Source: Priestia megaterium
Lineage (GTDB): Bacteria > Bacillota > Bacilli > Bacillales > Bacillaceae_H
Direction: 5' to 3'
NCBI GenBank assembly: GCA_008180335.1
Contig: VTEF01000006.1
Coordinates: forward strand, 62,253 to 126,252
Length of the DNA stretch: 64,000 bases
Part shown: positions 34,906-43,729 of the stretch, in pieces
Layout of the letters: each line of letters starts with the position of its first letter
How positions within the stretch are numbered: position 1 is the stretch's first letter
Position numbers and translations under genes: made by a program
Notes under the pieces: generated by a model
Databases searched by the model: none
Told to the model about the DNA's origin: nothing
What the model saw: only the letters and a program-made list of their open reading frames with translations

Positions 34906-36066
34906 ATAAAGAGGCGATTTCGACCCAAATACAATCACTAGTAAAAAAATAACAAAAAGCATAGAACTGATAATGTGAAAAAAGCTTGCATGTGAAAAAA
35001 GCTGAATAAAAATGCCACCGGCATAAGGGCCCGCTAAACTGCCAAGACTAAACGAAATTCCGCATAGCAAGTTACCAGCAGGCAATAAGCGGCTAGGCAT
35101 TAAATCGGTCATATAGCTAATTCCTAAACTAAAAGTTGAACCGACCACCATTCCAGCAATGAACAAGCACATTAAAAGCGGAATCATGGTGTGTTCAAGC
35201 AGGCTAGCGGTGAAAAAAGCGAGAGCACCGATAGATAAAATATAGCTGAGCACGTATCTTCGGCCATATTTGTCACTGAGTATCCCGAGCGGCAGCTGAA
35301 AAACAATGCCCCCAACTGCAAAGGTGGTTAATAAGAGCGAAATGAATTCAATATTAAGGCCAATCCGTAATCCATAAATCGGGAAGCTTCCATTAAGCGA
35401 AGATTCTAAAAAACCATATCCGAAAGGAGACAAGAATGCGATCCATCCATATTTAATGGCTTGAGAAAATCGCTTCATTGTTTCCGGCAATGAATTGACT
35501 GCAACATCTTGCTCTGGAAACTCATTTTGAAGAAAAAATAAAAACCCCCACGTAATCAGACATAAAATCGCTGAAAGAATAAAGGGCAATGCTTCATTAA
35601 TTTTAACAAGGTTAGCCATTAAAGGGCCGATGGCAAATCCAATTCCGAAGGATAATCCGTAAAGTGAAATGTTACGGCCGCGACTCTCCTTTGGTGAAAA
35701 GGAAGTAATCCATGTTTGCGTCGCAAAATGTAAAGCGTGATCGCCTATTCCAATAATCAATCGAAGGATAAACCAAAAAACGACAGATTTCCAAAGCGGA
35801 AATAATGAAAGAGCAATAATGACGAATAGCCCGCCTACTAAAATAACAGGTTTATAGCCATATTTTCTGAGAGGCGCTTCCATAAAAGGAGAAATTAATA
35901 AAATACCAATATATAGTCCGGCTGCATTCAATCCGTTTAAGGTAGAAGACACACCATCCTGTTCAAAAATAATTGCAATTAATGGAAGCAACATCCCTTG
36001 GCTGAAACCAGAGATTGCAACTAGGCTAACGAGAATCCAAAAGCGGGTAGTTAAGCTGATTTTCAT
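34882..36066 (-). CDS. yfkF: Major facilitator superfamily transporter (YfkF-type)
   Basis: MFS permease, about 12 membrane helices in 394 residues from MKISLTTRFWIL; substrate unknown. Motif-A-like segments are EAPLRKYGYKPVILVGG near 68 and GILSDKYGRRYVLSYI near 265, plus GIGDHALHFATQTWITSFSPKESRGRNISLYG in the first half. The start is set to ATG 36066, 9 bases after GAGG; the longer form (MRFID) lies over that site. The gene stands where yfkF stands in B. subtilis, before chaA/yfkE and yfkD, which supports the name. Confidence 0.85.
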   Translation of the reverse strand: MKISLTTRFWILVSLVAISGFSQGMLLPLIAIIFEQDGVSSTLNGLNAAGLYIGILLISPFMEAPLRKYGYKPVILVGGLFVIIALSLFPLWKSVVFWFILRLIIGIGDHALHFATQTWITSFSPKESRGRNISLYGLSFGIGFAIGPLMANLVKINEALPFILSAILCLITWGFLFFLQNEFPEQDVAVNSLPETMKRFSQAIKYGWIAFLSPFGYGFLESSLNGSFPIYGLRIGLNIEFISLLLTTFAVGGIVFQLPLGILSDKYGRRYVLSYILSIGALAFFTASLLEHTMIPLLMCLFIAGMVVGSTFSLGISYMTDLMPSRLLPAGNLLCGISFSLGSLAGPYAGGIFIQLFSHASFFHIISSMLFVIFLLVIVFGSKSPLYQKTSENM

Positions 36067-36210
36067 ATCGATAAACCTCATTTTTCTGTAATAATAAATT
36101 TACTCATCCATTCATAATCCTATAAGACAAAAATAGAAATGACAAGATGTAAAGCTTGAGAACAAGCAGTTATCGTGCTATAAACAAAGATAAAAACGGA
36201 GGCATAAAAA

Positions 36211-36591
36211 GTGGAATTTAAAATGAAAGATGTTGGTTTTGCGACACAATTGCCTTACGGGGAACTACAAGTAGCTGGGGATGATGAATATGGATTTCGC
36301 CCGTATCAGTTAATGGTCTCTTCCATCGCTGTATGCAGCGGAGGGGTTTTACGTCAAATTTTAAAAAAGAAACGCATTGAGATTACAGATATTTCGATTA
36401 CAGCACAAGTAACCCGAAACGAAAAAGAGGCGAATCGCATTGAAAGGATTCATTTGCACTATAAAATTAGCGGAGAACATTTACCAAGAGAAAAAATTGA
36501 AAAATCAATTGAATTAGCGCGCAAAAATTGTTCGATGCTGCAGTCTGTTGCAAGCAGCATCGATGTAACAGAAACATTTGAGCTTATGTAA
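36211..36591 (+). CDS. OsmC-family protein
   Basis: Small OsmC/Ohr-fold protein; typical members reduce organic hydroperoxides through two Cys. The 126 residues contain RPYQLMVSSIAVCSGGVLRQIL (first Cys near residue 44) and ELARKNCSMLQSVASSI (second Cys near 110), so the Cys pair is kept. The spacing is that of the YhfA-like OsmC branch rather than Ohr. GTG start with GGAGGC upstream. Monocistronic, sharing a terminator with the converging pyridoxamine-oxidase-like gene. Confidence 0.86.
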   Translation: MEFKMKDVGFATQLPYGELQVAGDDEYGFRPYQLMVSSIAVCSGGVLRQILKKKRIEITDISITAQVTRNEKEANRIERIHLHYKISGEHLPREKIEKSIELARKNCSMLQSVASSIDVTETFELM

Positions 36592-36643
36592 GAGAGCTAT
36601 AAAAAGATGGACGAATACGTCCATCCTTTTATAGCTCTTGTGG
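36590..36643. terminator. Bidirectional terminator osmC-like gene / ydaG-like gene
   Basis: Outer arms AGAGCTATAAAA / TTTTATAGCTCT and inner GATGGACG / CGTCCATC form one long hairpin between the converging genes. Confidence 0.92.
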
Positions 36644-37042
36644 TGTGCTGCCCGCTTTTTCGAAATATCGAATGTATTCTGGCGTTAGCTGCAGGAGTAC
36701 ATAGTTAGGGTCATCTGTGCTGCTGATCCATTCCTTTAAATGATCATTCCAAAATTTATCTTTTAACTGTTTATTTTCTTCCACCTTTGCTTTTGCTTCA
36801 ATCTCCACGTAAGGCTCATTCCACCCTTGGCTGTCATAGCCTAACAGGACATGTACATGGGAATTCTTTTTGATGTCTTCAACTTTATGAGTATTTTTAT
36901 TAGTGGCTGTATACAAAATAAGGTCTTCATTCGAGAACATCATAAAGCGAGAGTAAGGTTTATTGTTCTGAATCGTTGCCAGTGTTCCGATTTTATAATT
37001 ACTTAAAACGGATAATATTTTTTGCTTTACATCGTCTGACAT
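36629..37042 (-). CDS. Pyridoxamine 5'-phosphate oxidase-like general stress protein (YdaG-type)
   Basis: Flavin-binding split-barrel protein similar to general stress protein 26 (YdaG, 140 residues in B. subtilis); real activity unknown. The 137 residues show YKIGTLATIQNNKPYSRFM (barrel start) near 17, ILYTATNKNTHKVEDIKKN near 42, HVHVLLGYDS near 63, and the family C-terminal block LLQLTPEYIRYFE. AAAGGAG lies before the ATG on the minus strand. Monocistronic. Confidence 0.85.
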   Translation of the reverse strand: MSDDVKQKILSVLSNYKIGTLATIQNNKPYSRFMMFSNEDLILYTATNKNTHKVEDIKKNSHVHVLLGYDSQGWNEPYVEIEAKAKVEENKQLKDKFWNDHLKEWISSTDDPNYVLLQLTPEYIRYFEKAGSTPQEL

Positions 37043-37125
37043 ATACTCAACTCCTTTTTCGATTCTTTTTTAATCTTGCTGGTTTGAGCATTTTTTAAAC
37101 ATAAAATGATGCAGGGAATGAAAAA

Positions 37126-37151
37126 GTTTAAATCATTTAAAAACAGGATAA
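37126..37151 (+). promoter_or_regulatory. Sigma-B-type promoter of chaA
   Basis: GTTTAA, 14 bases, GGATAA: one mismatch to the sigma-B consensus. Confidence 0.55.
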
Positions 37152-37237
37152 AAATACTAATATTAGCTTACTCTATATAAAGATTAGCAATAGATGGTAT
37201 GATAAATAATGATTTACATAAAAAGGTAGGTGTGCAG

Positions 37238-38293
37238 ATGTTTAATCGAATTTTCTTCTTTATCGTTCTTCTAGGTTTGCCGTTATCAGTCATTGGAAAT
37301 CTTTTTCATTGGTCCCAAGTTCTTATGTTTCTTATTTTTTGCTTAACAATCGTAGCATTGGCGGCATACATGGGAAGAGCGACAGAGAGCTTAGCTGTTG
37401 TAGCCGGGCCGCGTATTGGTGGATTATTAAACGCAACTTTTGGAAATGCAGTAGAATTGATTATCTCTATTTTTGCGTTAAAAGAGGGATTAATCGGCGT
37501 AGTATTAGCCTCTCTGGCAGGCTCTGTTCTAGGGAATTTATTACTCGTAGGCGGCTTGTCATTCTTTGTAGGTGGTTTAAAGTTTAAGCGTCAAGAATTT
37601 AATGTATACGACGCTCGTCACAACTCTGGCTTATTAATTTTTGCTGTTATTGTCGCTTTTGTTATTCCGGAAGTATTCACTCAAGGGATGAACGACCAAA
37701 AAACGATGGCTTTAAGTATTGGCGTTTCAATTATTTTAATTTTTCTATACTTAGCAGCTCTTTTCTTTAAGCTCGTTACCCATCGAGGCGTGTATCAGCA
37801 TAAAAGTGAAGAAGTGGAAGAACATGAAGAGCCGGAATGGTCAAAATGGAAAGCCATTATGATCCTGTTAGTAGCAACAGTAGCGGTTGCTTATGTGGCA
37901 GAAAGTCTTGTTCATACGATTGAAACAGTGGCTGTGAAATTTGGATGGAGCGAGCTGTTTATCGGGGTTATTATTGTTGCCATTGTCGGAAATGCAGCAG
38001 AACATGCGTCAGCAATTATTATGGCAGCTAAAAATAAAATGGGCGTCGCAGTTGAAATTGCGGTCGGATCTACATTGCAAGTTGCCATGTTTGTTGCTCC
38101 TGTTCTTGTCTTGATTTCGTTATTGTTTGAAATACAAATGCCGCTTGTATTTACATGGCCAGAGCTTGTTTCCATGATCACAGCTGTATTTGTCACTGTT
38201 GCTATTTCGAATGATGGAGATACAAACTGGTTTGAAGGAGCCATTTTATTAGGAGCTTATGTAATTATGGGGATGGGCTTTTATTTAATTTAA
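37238..38293 (+). CDS. chaA: Calcium:proton antiporter ChaA (YfkE)
   Basis: CaCA-superfamily cation/H+ exchanger. From MFNRIFFFIVLLGLPL the product has 351 residues, the same as B. subtilis YfkE/ChaA; AAGGTAGGTG precedes ATG 37238, and the 13 extra codons upstream are not used. Eleven or so membrane helices; the two alpha-repeats are GGLLNATFGNAVELIISIFAL near 66 and VGNAAEHASAIIMAAK near 250, each with the conserved acidic residue (GNAxE) of the ion site. A charged loop (EEVEEHEEPEWSKW) splits the halves. A sigma-B-like promoter lies upstream and a terminator follows. Confidence 0.94.
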   Translation: MFNRIFFFIVLLGLPLSVIGNLFHWSQVLMFLIFCLTIVALAAYMGRATESLAVVAGPRIGGLLNATFGNAVELIISIFALKEGLIGVVLASLAGSVLGNLLLVGGLSFFVGGLKFKRQEFNVYDARHNSGLLIFAVIVAFVIPEVFTQGMNDQKTMALSIGVSIILIFLYLAALFFKLVTHRGVYQHKSEEVEEHEEPEWSKWKAIMILLVATVAVAYVAESLVHTIETVAVKFGWSELFIGVIIVAIVGNAAEHASAIIMAAKNKMGVAVEIAVGSTLQVAMFVAPVLVLISLLFEIQMPLVFTWPELVSMITAVFVTVAISNDGDTNWFEGAILLGAYVIMGMGFYLI

Positions 38294-38300
38294 CTTAAGA

Positions 38301-38335
38301 ACCAAGCATTCAAGTGGAATGCTTGGTTCTTTTTG
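38301..38335 (+). terminator. Terminator of chaA
   Basis: Stem ACCAAGCATTC / GAATGCTTGGT with a 5-base loop, then CTTTTT. Confidence 0.93.
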
Positions 38336-38427
38336 GTTATATTTCCCTTTTTGGAAACAGGATAAATTCTTTTATTTTTGAAAAAACTATGCGTGCATTT
38401 ATTAATGATTTTGAAAGGAGTTCCTAT

Positions 38428-39234
38428 ATGTTGCGCAAATTAGGAATCATGACATTGACGATGTTTCTCTCTTTTACATGTTTAAATACACTAGCTGCTG
38501 AGAAGAAGGAAACAAGAACACCTGCTACGAACATCCCAAGCTCTGCATTAAATATTTCAAAGGAAAACACGTATCCAAATTCAAGTCAAGACACGCCGTA
38601 TTTACAGCCAAGTGAACTATCCCAAGAATTATTAAACACATCAAATGTTAAAATTGAAAACCCGGATTTAATTCGAATTTTAAATGAAACATCGATTTCA
38701 AAAACTCCGTGGGCAATTGGATTTCGGGCAACGGTTTATTTAGGAGAATGGCCGCTGAATTATGAATCAGCAGCTACGAATATTAACTGGCAATATCAAA
38801 AGATAAATACGAATCATTATGACAACCGTACAGGAAAAAGCCCGTATCAAATGAAATATAATCAAGAAGCACAAAGTCAAGTAAAAGGTGGATTGACAGC
38901 TAAAATCCCTCAGCCAGAACATGTAAAGCAAATGATGCTGCTAAAAGCAGCTAAAAAAACAAATTTAGCACTGTCATTTCAGACTCTTATTGGAGCAGGA
39001 ACGAAAAAAGATCAAGTATACAACGTAGCACCTAAAAAAGTAGGGTACCTCTATGCATACACCCCAGCCGTTAGTGAAAAGGGAAAAGTAACGTACGGAG
39101 AAGTGTACTTAACAATCAAAGGAAGCAAGCGAATGATCACGGTGAAAAATGTAACTTCACAAGGAATTGGAGCATGGATTCCTGTACAAGACTATGTGTC
39201 ATTAAGCTTTGGAGCTTATGATCAGCCACGTTAA
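38428..39234 (+). CDS. yfkD: Exported protein YfkD
   Basis: Secreted or envelope-anchored protein of the YfkD family (264 residues in B. subtilis), function unknown. From ATG 38428 (GAAAGGAG upstream) the product has 268 residues; the 38 codons of open frame before it overlap the chaA terminator and are not coding. A signal peptide covers about residues 1-24 (LTMFLSFTCLNTLAAE). The mature part has conserved-looking blocks IGFRATVYLGEWPLNYES near 98 and GVGAW-like QGIGAWIPVQDYVSLSFG near the end. Gene order chaA-yfkD-yfkAB is that of B. subtilis. Confidence 0.9.
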   Translation: MLRKLGIMTLTMFLSFTCLNTLAAEKKETRTPATNIPSSALNISKENTYPNSSQDTPYLQPSELSQELLNTSNVKIENPDLIRILNETSISKTPWAIGFRATVYLGEWPLNYESAATNINWQYQKINTNHYDNRTGKSPYQMKYNQEAQSQVKGGLTAKIPQPEHVKQMMLLKAAKKTNLALSFQTLIGAGTKKDQVYNVAPKKVGYLYAYTPAVSEKGKVTYGEVYLTIKGSKRMITVKNVTSQGIGAWIPVQDYVSLSFGAYDQPR

Positions 39235-39270
39235 AAAGAGAGATTCCATCATGGAATCTCTCTTTTATTT
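39232..39270. terminator. Bidirectional terminator yfkD / yfkAB
   Basis: Arms AAAAGAGAGATTCCAT and ATGGAATCTCTCTTTT form a perfect stem between the converging genes. Confidence 0.93.
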
Positions 39271-40383
39271 TGTCAATCGCGCTTGGCGAGTAGAGAAGTC
39301 AGTATCTTGGTAGTAGCTGTTTTTCACTAAAATATTTGGTCCCAAGCAAGAAACGGCAGAACAATGACAGCTTAATTCTTTTGAGATAGAAGAAAGTTGC
39401 CATGTGTCAAAGGCATCTTGTAAAGGTGTGTGCTGAATATTGCCTAAAGGCGGTGTATCTCCAAAATCAGTCACGATAATGTTCCCATCAAAAATATTTA
39501 CATTTAAGCGAGAGCGGCCGTCTGGATCATTTCGTACCGTTACGTTTTTACTTGTATAAAGCCGGTTCAATAAAGAAAGATCTTCTTCGTTGTCGTTACA
39601 TGCGTAAAAAGGCAAAGTCCCGAACAGCATCCAGACATTTTCATCTCGAATGTCTAGCAAGCGATGAATAGCCTCACGCATCTCTGCTAGAGAAAGCGTC
39701 TCTAAGGCGCTCGCAAAGTCACTTGGATACATAGGATGCACTTCATGACGCTGACATAGCATTTCATCAACGATTTGACGATGGATTTTTTCGATATGAG
39801 GAAGCGTGCGTTTATTTAACATCGTTTCTGCTGAAACGGTCACACCTGCTTTTACAAGGGCGCGGCTGTTTTCGATCATACGGTCAAAATATTTCGCGCG
39901 TTGTTCGTAAGTAGGTTTTCGTTCCATCATTGCAAAGCCTGCTTCTACAAAATCATCCATCGTCCCCCAGTTGTGTGAAATGTGCAAGACGTCAAGGTAT
40001 GGAATGATTTGTTCATAACGAGCTAAGTCTAATGTTAAATTCGAATTAATTTGCGTACGTACACCGCGTTCATGTGCATACTTTAAAAGAGGGAGCACAT
40101 AATTCTTTACAGAAGATAAAGACATCATAGGCTCTCCGCCTGTAATACTCAATGCACGCAGCGTAGGGACTTCATCAAGTCGTTTTAAAATTAAATCAAG
40201 AGGGAGCGCATTTGGATCTTTTGGCTGCAGAGTGTAGCCGACTGCACAATGCTCACATCGCATATTGCAAAGTGTAGTCGTTGTAAACTCGACATTTGTT
40301 AAGGATGGTTTTCCGTATTGCTTTATATCTAAATATGCTTCCCACGGATCATAAGACGGTGTTATTTTTTGTAAAGTTGCCAT
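39265..40383 (-). CDS. yfkAB: Radical SAM protein YfkAB
   Basis: Radical S-adenosylmethionine enzyme of unknown substrate. From MATLQKITPSYDPWEAYLDI it has 372 residues. The cluster motif is CNMRCEHC near residue 40 (C-x3-C-x2-C), with ITGGEPMMSLSS near 84 as the SAM-contacting GGEP motif. A second Cys-rich stretch near the C terminus (CHCSAVSCLG) may hold an auxiliary cluster. The start is ATG 40383 with AAAGGAG upstream; the longer frame (MKIKEFV) overlaps this site. B. subtilis yfkA and yfkB were annotated separately but form one such gene. Monocistronic. Confidence 0.9.
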   Translation of the reverse strand: MATLQKITPSYDPWEAYLDIKQYGKPSLTNVEFTTTTLCNMRCEHCAVGYTLQPKDPNALPLDLILKRLDEVPTLRALSITGGEPMMSLSSVKNYVLPLLKYAHERGVRTQINSNLTLDLARYEQIIPYLDVLHISHNWGTMDDFVEAGFAMMERKPTYEQRAKYFDRMIENSRALVKAGVTVSAETMLNKRTLPHIEKIHRQIVDEMLCQRHEVHPMYPSDFASALETLSLAEMREAIHRLLDIRDENVWMLFGTLPFYACNDNEEDLSLLNRLYTSKNVTVRNDPDGRSRLNVNIFDGNIIVTDFGDTPPLGNIQHTPLQDAFDTWQLSSISKELSCHCSAVSCLGPNILVKNSYYQDTDFSTRQARLTK

Positions 40384-40589
40384 AACAAACTCCTTTATTT
40401 TCATTGAAAATGATACCTAGTCTAAAACAGGACACTAGTGACTATTATGAATTTTATTTCTTGGAGTTGTCAAATATGAAATCATTCGTTACGATAAAAG
40501 AAAACGGCTTTAATCATTAGACTTAAGTGGTTACACTTGAAGCAAACAATACAATGTTTTAAAAATTTATGATGAGAAGGTGCATACCC

Positions 40590-40775
40590 ATGGGAAACGC
40601 GGTAAGAGATAAAGATTCACAAGTACGTTACTTAAAAGATCGTTTAAGCATGTTTTTGGAAGTACTAGATTCCATTGAACCTGAAACAACAGAATTAGAA
40701 GATATTGACCGATTGATTAGCATGATTGATGATTTAGAAATAAAGTGTGAACAGTTTAAAAAAGATGGAAAATAA
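40590..40775 (+). CDS. SE1561-family small protein, 61 aa
   Basis: Short soluble helical protein: MGNAVRDKDSQVRYLKDRLS to EIKCEQFKKDGK. The pattern of DKD..V.YLK.RL..FL.VLDSI.PE...LEDIDRLI.M.DDLE matches the small SE1561-like family of Bacillales, function unknown. GAGAAGGTG precedes ATG 40590, so the seven extra N-terminal codons are unlikely. A long hairpin with eight T residues follows at about 40838-40890. Confidence 0.8.
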   Translation: MGNAVRDKDSQVRYLKDRLSMFLEVLDSIEPETTELEDIDRLISMIDDLEIKCEQFKKDGK

Positions 40776-40837
40776 GAATCAAGAGCACTAGGAAGGGATA
40801 AGGTTCGATTTTCGATTCATAATTGAGATAGCAGTAT

Positions 40838-40890
40838 AAATGCGGAGTAAGAGTGCGCAAATCAGCCACTCATTACTTCGCATTTTTTTT
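40838..40890 (+). terminator. Terminator after the SE1561-type gene
   Basis: AATGCGGAGTAAGAGTG pairs with CACTCATTACTTCGCATT (one bulged base), followed by eight T residues. Confidence 0.88.
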
Positions 40891-40965
40891 GTGACGTTGA
40901 TCGTTATTCATAACCAAAACTAGATGTAAAAACCCTTTCAGAATAAAATTCAAAGGAGTATAATA

Positions 40966-41088
40966 ATGACGAGAGAGGGAACAGAACGAAACTTTAACTG
41001 TGTAGCTGTAAAGCCACTCTTAAAGTTCTTATCATCCTTCAAAAAAATAAATACGCTTACATCGATTAAGGGGATACGGGAGGAATAA
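40966..41088 (+). CDS. Possible 40-aa leader peptide before fumarase
   Basis: AAAGGAG, 7 bases, ATG opens MTREGTERNFNCVAVKPLLK to SIKGIREE; its stop overlaps the fumarase ribosome binding site (GGGAGGAATAAC). The spacing is ideal for a coupled leader peptide. Against it: the same stretch reads as a promoter -10 (TATAAT at the ATG), in which case the ORF would not be on the mRNA. Left open. Confidence 0.35.
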   Translation: MTREGTERNFNCVAVKPLLKFLSSFKKINTLTSIKGIREE

Positions 41089-41091
41089 CAA

Positions 41092-42624
41092 ATGATTGAA
41101 GCTTTAAAACAAAGCATGTACGATTTAATTGTTGAGACATCCACAAAATTACCAAAAGATGTTCGTCGCGCCATCGCAGCAGCAAAAGCGCGTGAAAACG
41201 CAGGTACACGTGCTGCGATGTCTTTAGCAACGATTACAAATAATATTAAAATGGCGGATGAAAATGTATCACCTATTTGTCAAGATACAGGAATGCCGAC
41301 ATTTAAAATTAAAACACCAATTGGCGTCAATCAATTAGAAATCAAAAAAGCGATTTACTGGGCAATTGAAGAAGCGACTAAACATGGAAAGCTTCGTCCT
41401 AACTCGGTTGACTCTTTAACAGGTGATAACAGCGGAAATAACCTAGGAGCAGGAACACCTGTCATTAAGTTTGAACAGTGGGAAAAAGATTATATTGACG
41501 CTCGTTTGATTTTAAAAGGCGGCGGCTGTGAAAATAAAAACATTCAATACAGTTTGCCATGCGAGTTAGAAGGAATCGGCCGTGCGGGGCGCGATTTAGA
41601 TGGTATTCGCAAATGCATCATGCATTCTGTCTATCAAGCACAAGGACAAGGCTGTAGCGCAGGAGTAATCGGCGTAGGAATCGGCGGTGACCGAACTACT
41701 GGTTATGAATTGGCAAAAGAGCAATTGTTCCGCAGCTTAGACGATGAAAATGAAAATGAACAATTAAAGCAATTAGAAGAGTATGTAATGGAAAACGCTA
41801 ATAAGCTTGGAATTGGCACAATGGGATTTGGCGGAGAAACAACATTGCTCGGCTGTAAAATCGGTGTTATTAACCGTATTCCTGCCAGCTTCTTTGTATC
41901 TGTGGCGTACAACTGTTGGGCGTATCGCCGTCTAGGGATTACCATCGACGCGGCGACAGGAAATGTAAAGGGATGGCTGTATCAAGAAGGGAAGGAAATT
42001 GATTTTAACGAGCAAGCAGAAGATAAAGTAGCAGATAAAACAAGAGAAGTTGTATTACAAGCGCCGATTACAGAAGAACAAATTCGCGAGCTGAAAGTTG
42101 GAGATGTTGTAACAATCAACGGCATGATGTATACAGGCCGTGATGCCATTCACAAACATTTAACAACAAATGATGCACCGATTGATTTAAACGGTCAAAT
42201 TATTTACCACTGCGGACCTGTTATGTTAAAAGATGAGGATGGAAAATGGCATGTCGCTGCAGCAGGCCCAACAACAAGTATTCGTGAAGAGCCTTATCAA
42301 GGCGACATTATGAAGAAATTTGGCATCCGAGCAGTCATTGGAAAAGGCGGTATGGGGCCTAAAACATTAGCTGCCTTAAAAGAGCACGGCGGTGTATACT
42401 TAAATGCAATCGGCGGAGCCGCGCAGTATTATGCAGACTGTATTAAGAGTGTAGAAGGCGTTGACTTAATGCAGTTCGGGATTCCAGAAGCAATGTGGCA
42501 TTTAAAAGTAGAAGGATTTACAGCGGTTGTGACGATGGATTCGCACGGAAACAGTTTGCATGCTGATGTCGATAAATCTTCACTTGAAAAGCTAGCACAA
42601 TTTAAAGAGCCGATTTTCAACTAA
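41092..42624 (+). CDS. fumA: Class I fumarate hydratase (iron-sulfur, FumA type)
   Basis: Oxygen-sensitive [4Fe-4S] hydro-lyase interconverting fumarate and malate; class I enzymes differ from the FumC class usual in B. subtilis. The 510 residues join both parts found as alpha and beta subunits elsewhere. The alpha part (about 1-285) has SPICQDTGMPTFKIKTP near 60, GGGCENKN near 143 and GIGGDRTTGYELAKEQL near 196. The beta part has TINGMMYTGRDAIHKHL near 343 and GGMGPKTLAALKEHGGVYLNAIGGAA near 421. Cluster Cys candidates are in ICQDTG, GGGCENKN and HSVYQAQGQGCSAG. GGGAGGAATAAC precedes the ATG. Confidence 0.93.
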   Translation: MIEALKQSMYDLIVETSTKLPKDVRRAIAAAKARENAGTRAAMSLATITNNIKMADENVSPICQDTGMPTFKIKTPIGVNQLEIKKAIYWAIEEATKHGKLRPNSVDSLTGDNSGNNLGAGTPVIKFEQWEKDYIDARLILKGGGCENKNIQYSLPCELEGIGRAGRDLDGIRKCIMHSVYQAQGQGCSAGVIGVGIGGDRTTGYELAKEQLFRSLDDENENEQLKQLEEYVMENANKLGIGTMGFGGETTLLGCKIGVINRIPASFFVSVAYNCWAYRRLGITIDAATGNVKGWLYQEGKEIDFNEQAEDKVADKTREVVLQAPITEEQIRELKVGDVVTINGMMYTGRDAIHKHLTTNDAPIDLNGQIIYHCGPVMLKDEDGKWHVAAAGPTTSIREEPYQGDIMKKFGIRAVIGKGGMGPKTLAALKEHGGVYLNAIGGAAQYYADCIKSVEGVDLMQFGIPEAMWHLKVEGFTAVVTMDSHGNSLHADVDKSSLEKLAQFKEPIFN

Positions 42625-42670
42625 ACTTCAGGTGTAAAAACAACCTATAAACAATGGTAAAAAGTAACGT

Positions 42671-42699
42671 GCATGAGGAAGGGAACAGGGTGAATACTA
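42671..42699 (+). promoter_or_regulatory. Sigma-G-type promoter of pdaA
   Basis: GCATG, 17 bases, AATACTA fits the forespore consensus (GHATR, 17-18, CATNHTA) with one mismatch in the -10. pdaA is a forespore gene in B. subtilis. Confidence 0.65.
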
Positions 42700-42730
42700 A
42701 GCATAAAATGACTTCGGAAAGGAGCCTGTT

Positions 42731-43570
42731 ATGCGCCGATTCATCCTTTTCCTTCTTTTTATGTTACTGACGGCCACACCTAGCATGTCAATACAAGCCG
42801 AAACGTATTCGAATAAACCGATTAGCTGGGGGTTTCAAAAAAGCAAGAACCACAAGCCGGCAGATGCCGGTGAAGCCCATGAAAAGCTGCTGAACAAATA
42901 CGGAGCGTTTTACCTTGGAGATACGAAAAAGAAAGAGATTTACTTAACGTTTGATAATGGATACGAAAATGGCTACACAGAAAATGTACTGGATGTGCTT
43001 AAAAAACGGCATGTTCCAGCTACATTTTTCGTAACGGGTCATTATTTAAAAGATCAGCCGAAGCTGATTAGGCGAATGGTGAAAGAAGGTCATATTGTCG
43101 GAAATCATTCATGGCATCATCCAGATTTAACACAAGTCAGCGACAAGCGCTTTCAAGAAGAATTACAAAAGGTAGAAGACAAATACGAAGAAATTACTGG
43201 TCAAGATGATATGAAATATCTTCGTTCACCGCGTGGCGTATTTAGTGAACGAACGCTGGCGTTATCGAAAAAAGCTGGTTATATCAACGTTTTTTGGTCA
43301 CTGGCTTTTGTCGATTGGATGACGAATGCTCAAAAGGGCTGGCGCTATTCATATGATAATATTATGGCGCAAATTCACCCAGGAGCCATTTTATTGCTTC
43401 ATACCGTCTCAAAAGATAATGCCGAAGCACTTGATAGAGCGATTCGCGATTTACAGAAAGAAGGATATGAATTTAAAAGCATTGATGAGTTAGTATTGGA
43501 ACGAGAAAAAGTCGTGCCGCTGAACAAAAAGCAATCTGAAAATAAGGTGTCACCAACAAATTTCCGTTAA
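42731..43570 (+). CDS. pdaA: Polysaccharide deacetylase PdaA (spore cortex muramic lactam synthesis)
   Basis: N-deacetylates muramic acid residues so that the spore cortex can form muramic-delta-lactam; acts outside the forespore membrane. Of 279 residues the first 24 form a signal peptide. The NodB domain has motif 1 LTFDNGYENG near residue 74, motif 2 HSWHHPDLT near 126, motif 3 LRSPRGVFSE near 156, and the C-terminal HPGAILLLH near 218, containing the catalytic Asp and metal His residues. AAAGGAG before the ATG. A sigma-G-type promoter precedes it and a terminator follows. In B. subtilis the gene is yfjS. Confidence 0.93.
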   Translation: MRRFILFLLFMLLTATPSMSIQAETYSNKPISWGFQKSKNHKPADAGEAHEKLLNKYGAFYLGDTKKKEIYLTFDNGYENGYTENVLDVLKKRHVPATFFVTGHYLKDQPKLIRRMVKEGHIVGNHSWHHPDLTQVSDKRFQEELQKVEDKYEEITGQDDMKYLRSPRGVFSERTLALSKKAGYINVFWSLAFVDWMTNAQKGWRYSYDNIMAQIHPGAILLLHTVSKDNAEALDRAIRDLQKEGYEFKSIDELVLEREKVVPLNKKQSENKVSPTNFR

Positions 43571-43603
43571 AAATCGGCAAGAATCCTTGTCGGTTTTTTT
43601 ATG
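43570..43603 (+). terminator. Terminator of pdaA
   Basis: Stem AATCGGCAAG / CTTGTCGGTT with a short loop, then a T-run. Confidence 0.9.
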
Positions 43604-43729
43604 TGGAAAATGTTATAATATGCGTTGGCTCTATAAATGGAGTTAAAAAAGGATAAGTCTGTTTTAAGAAGAGTAAAAAAGTGAATAAATAGAGAAAGCT
43701 AAATGAAATAGATAATCGGAGTTGTTGAT

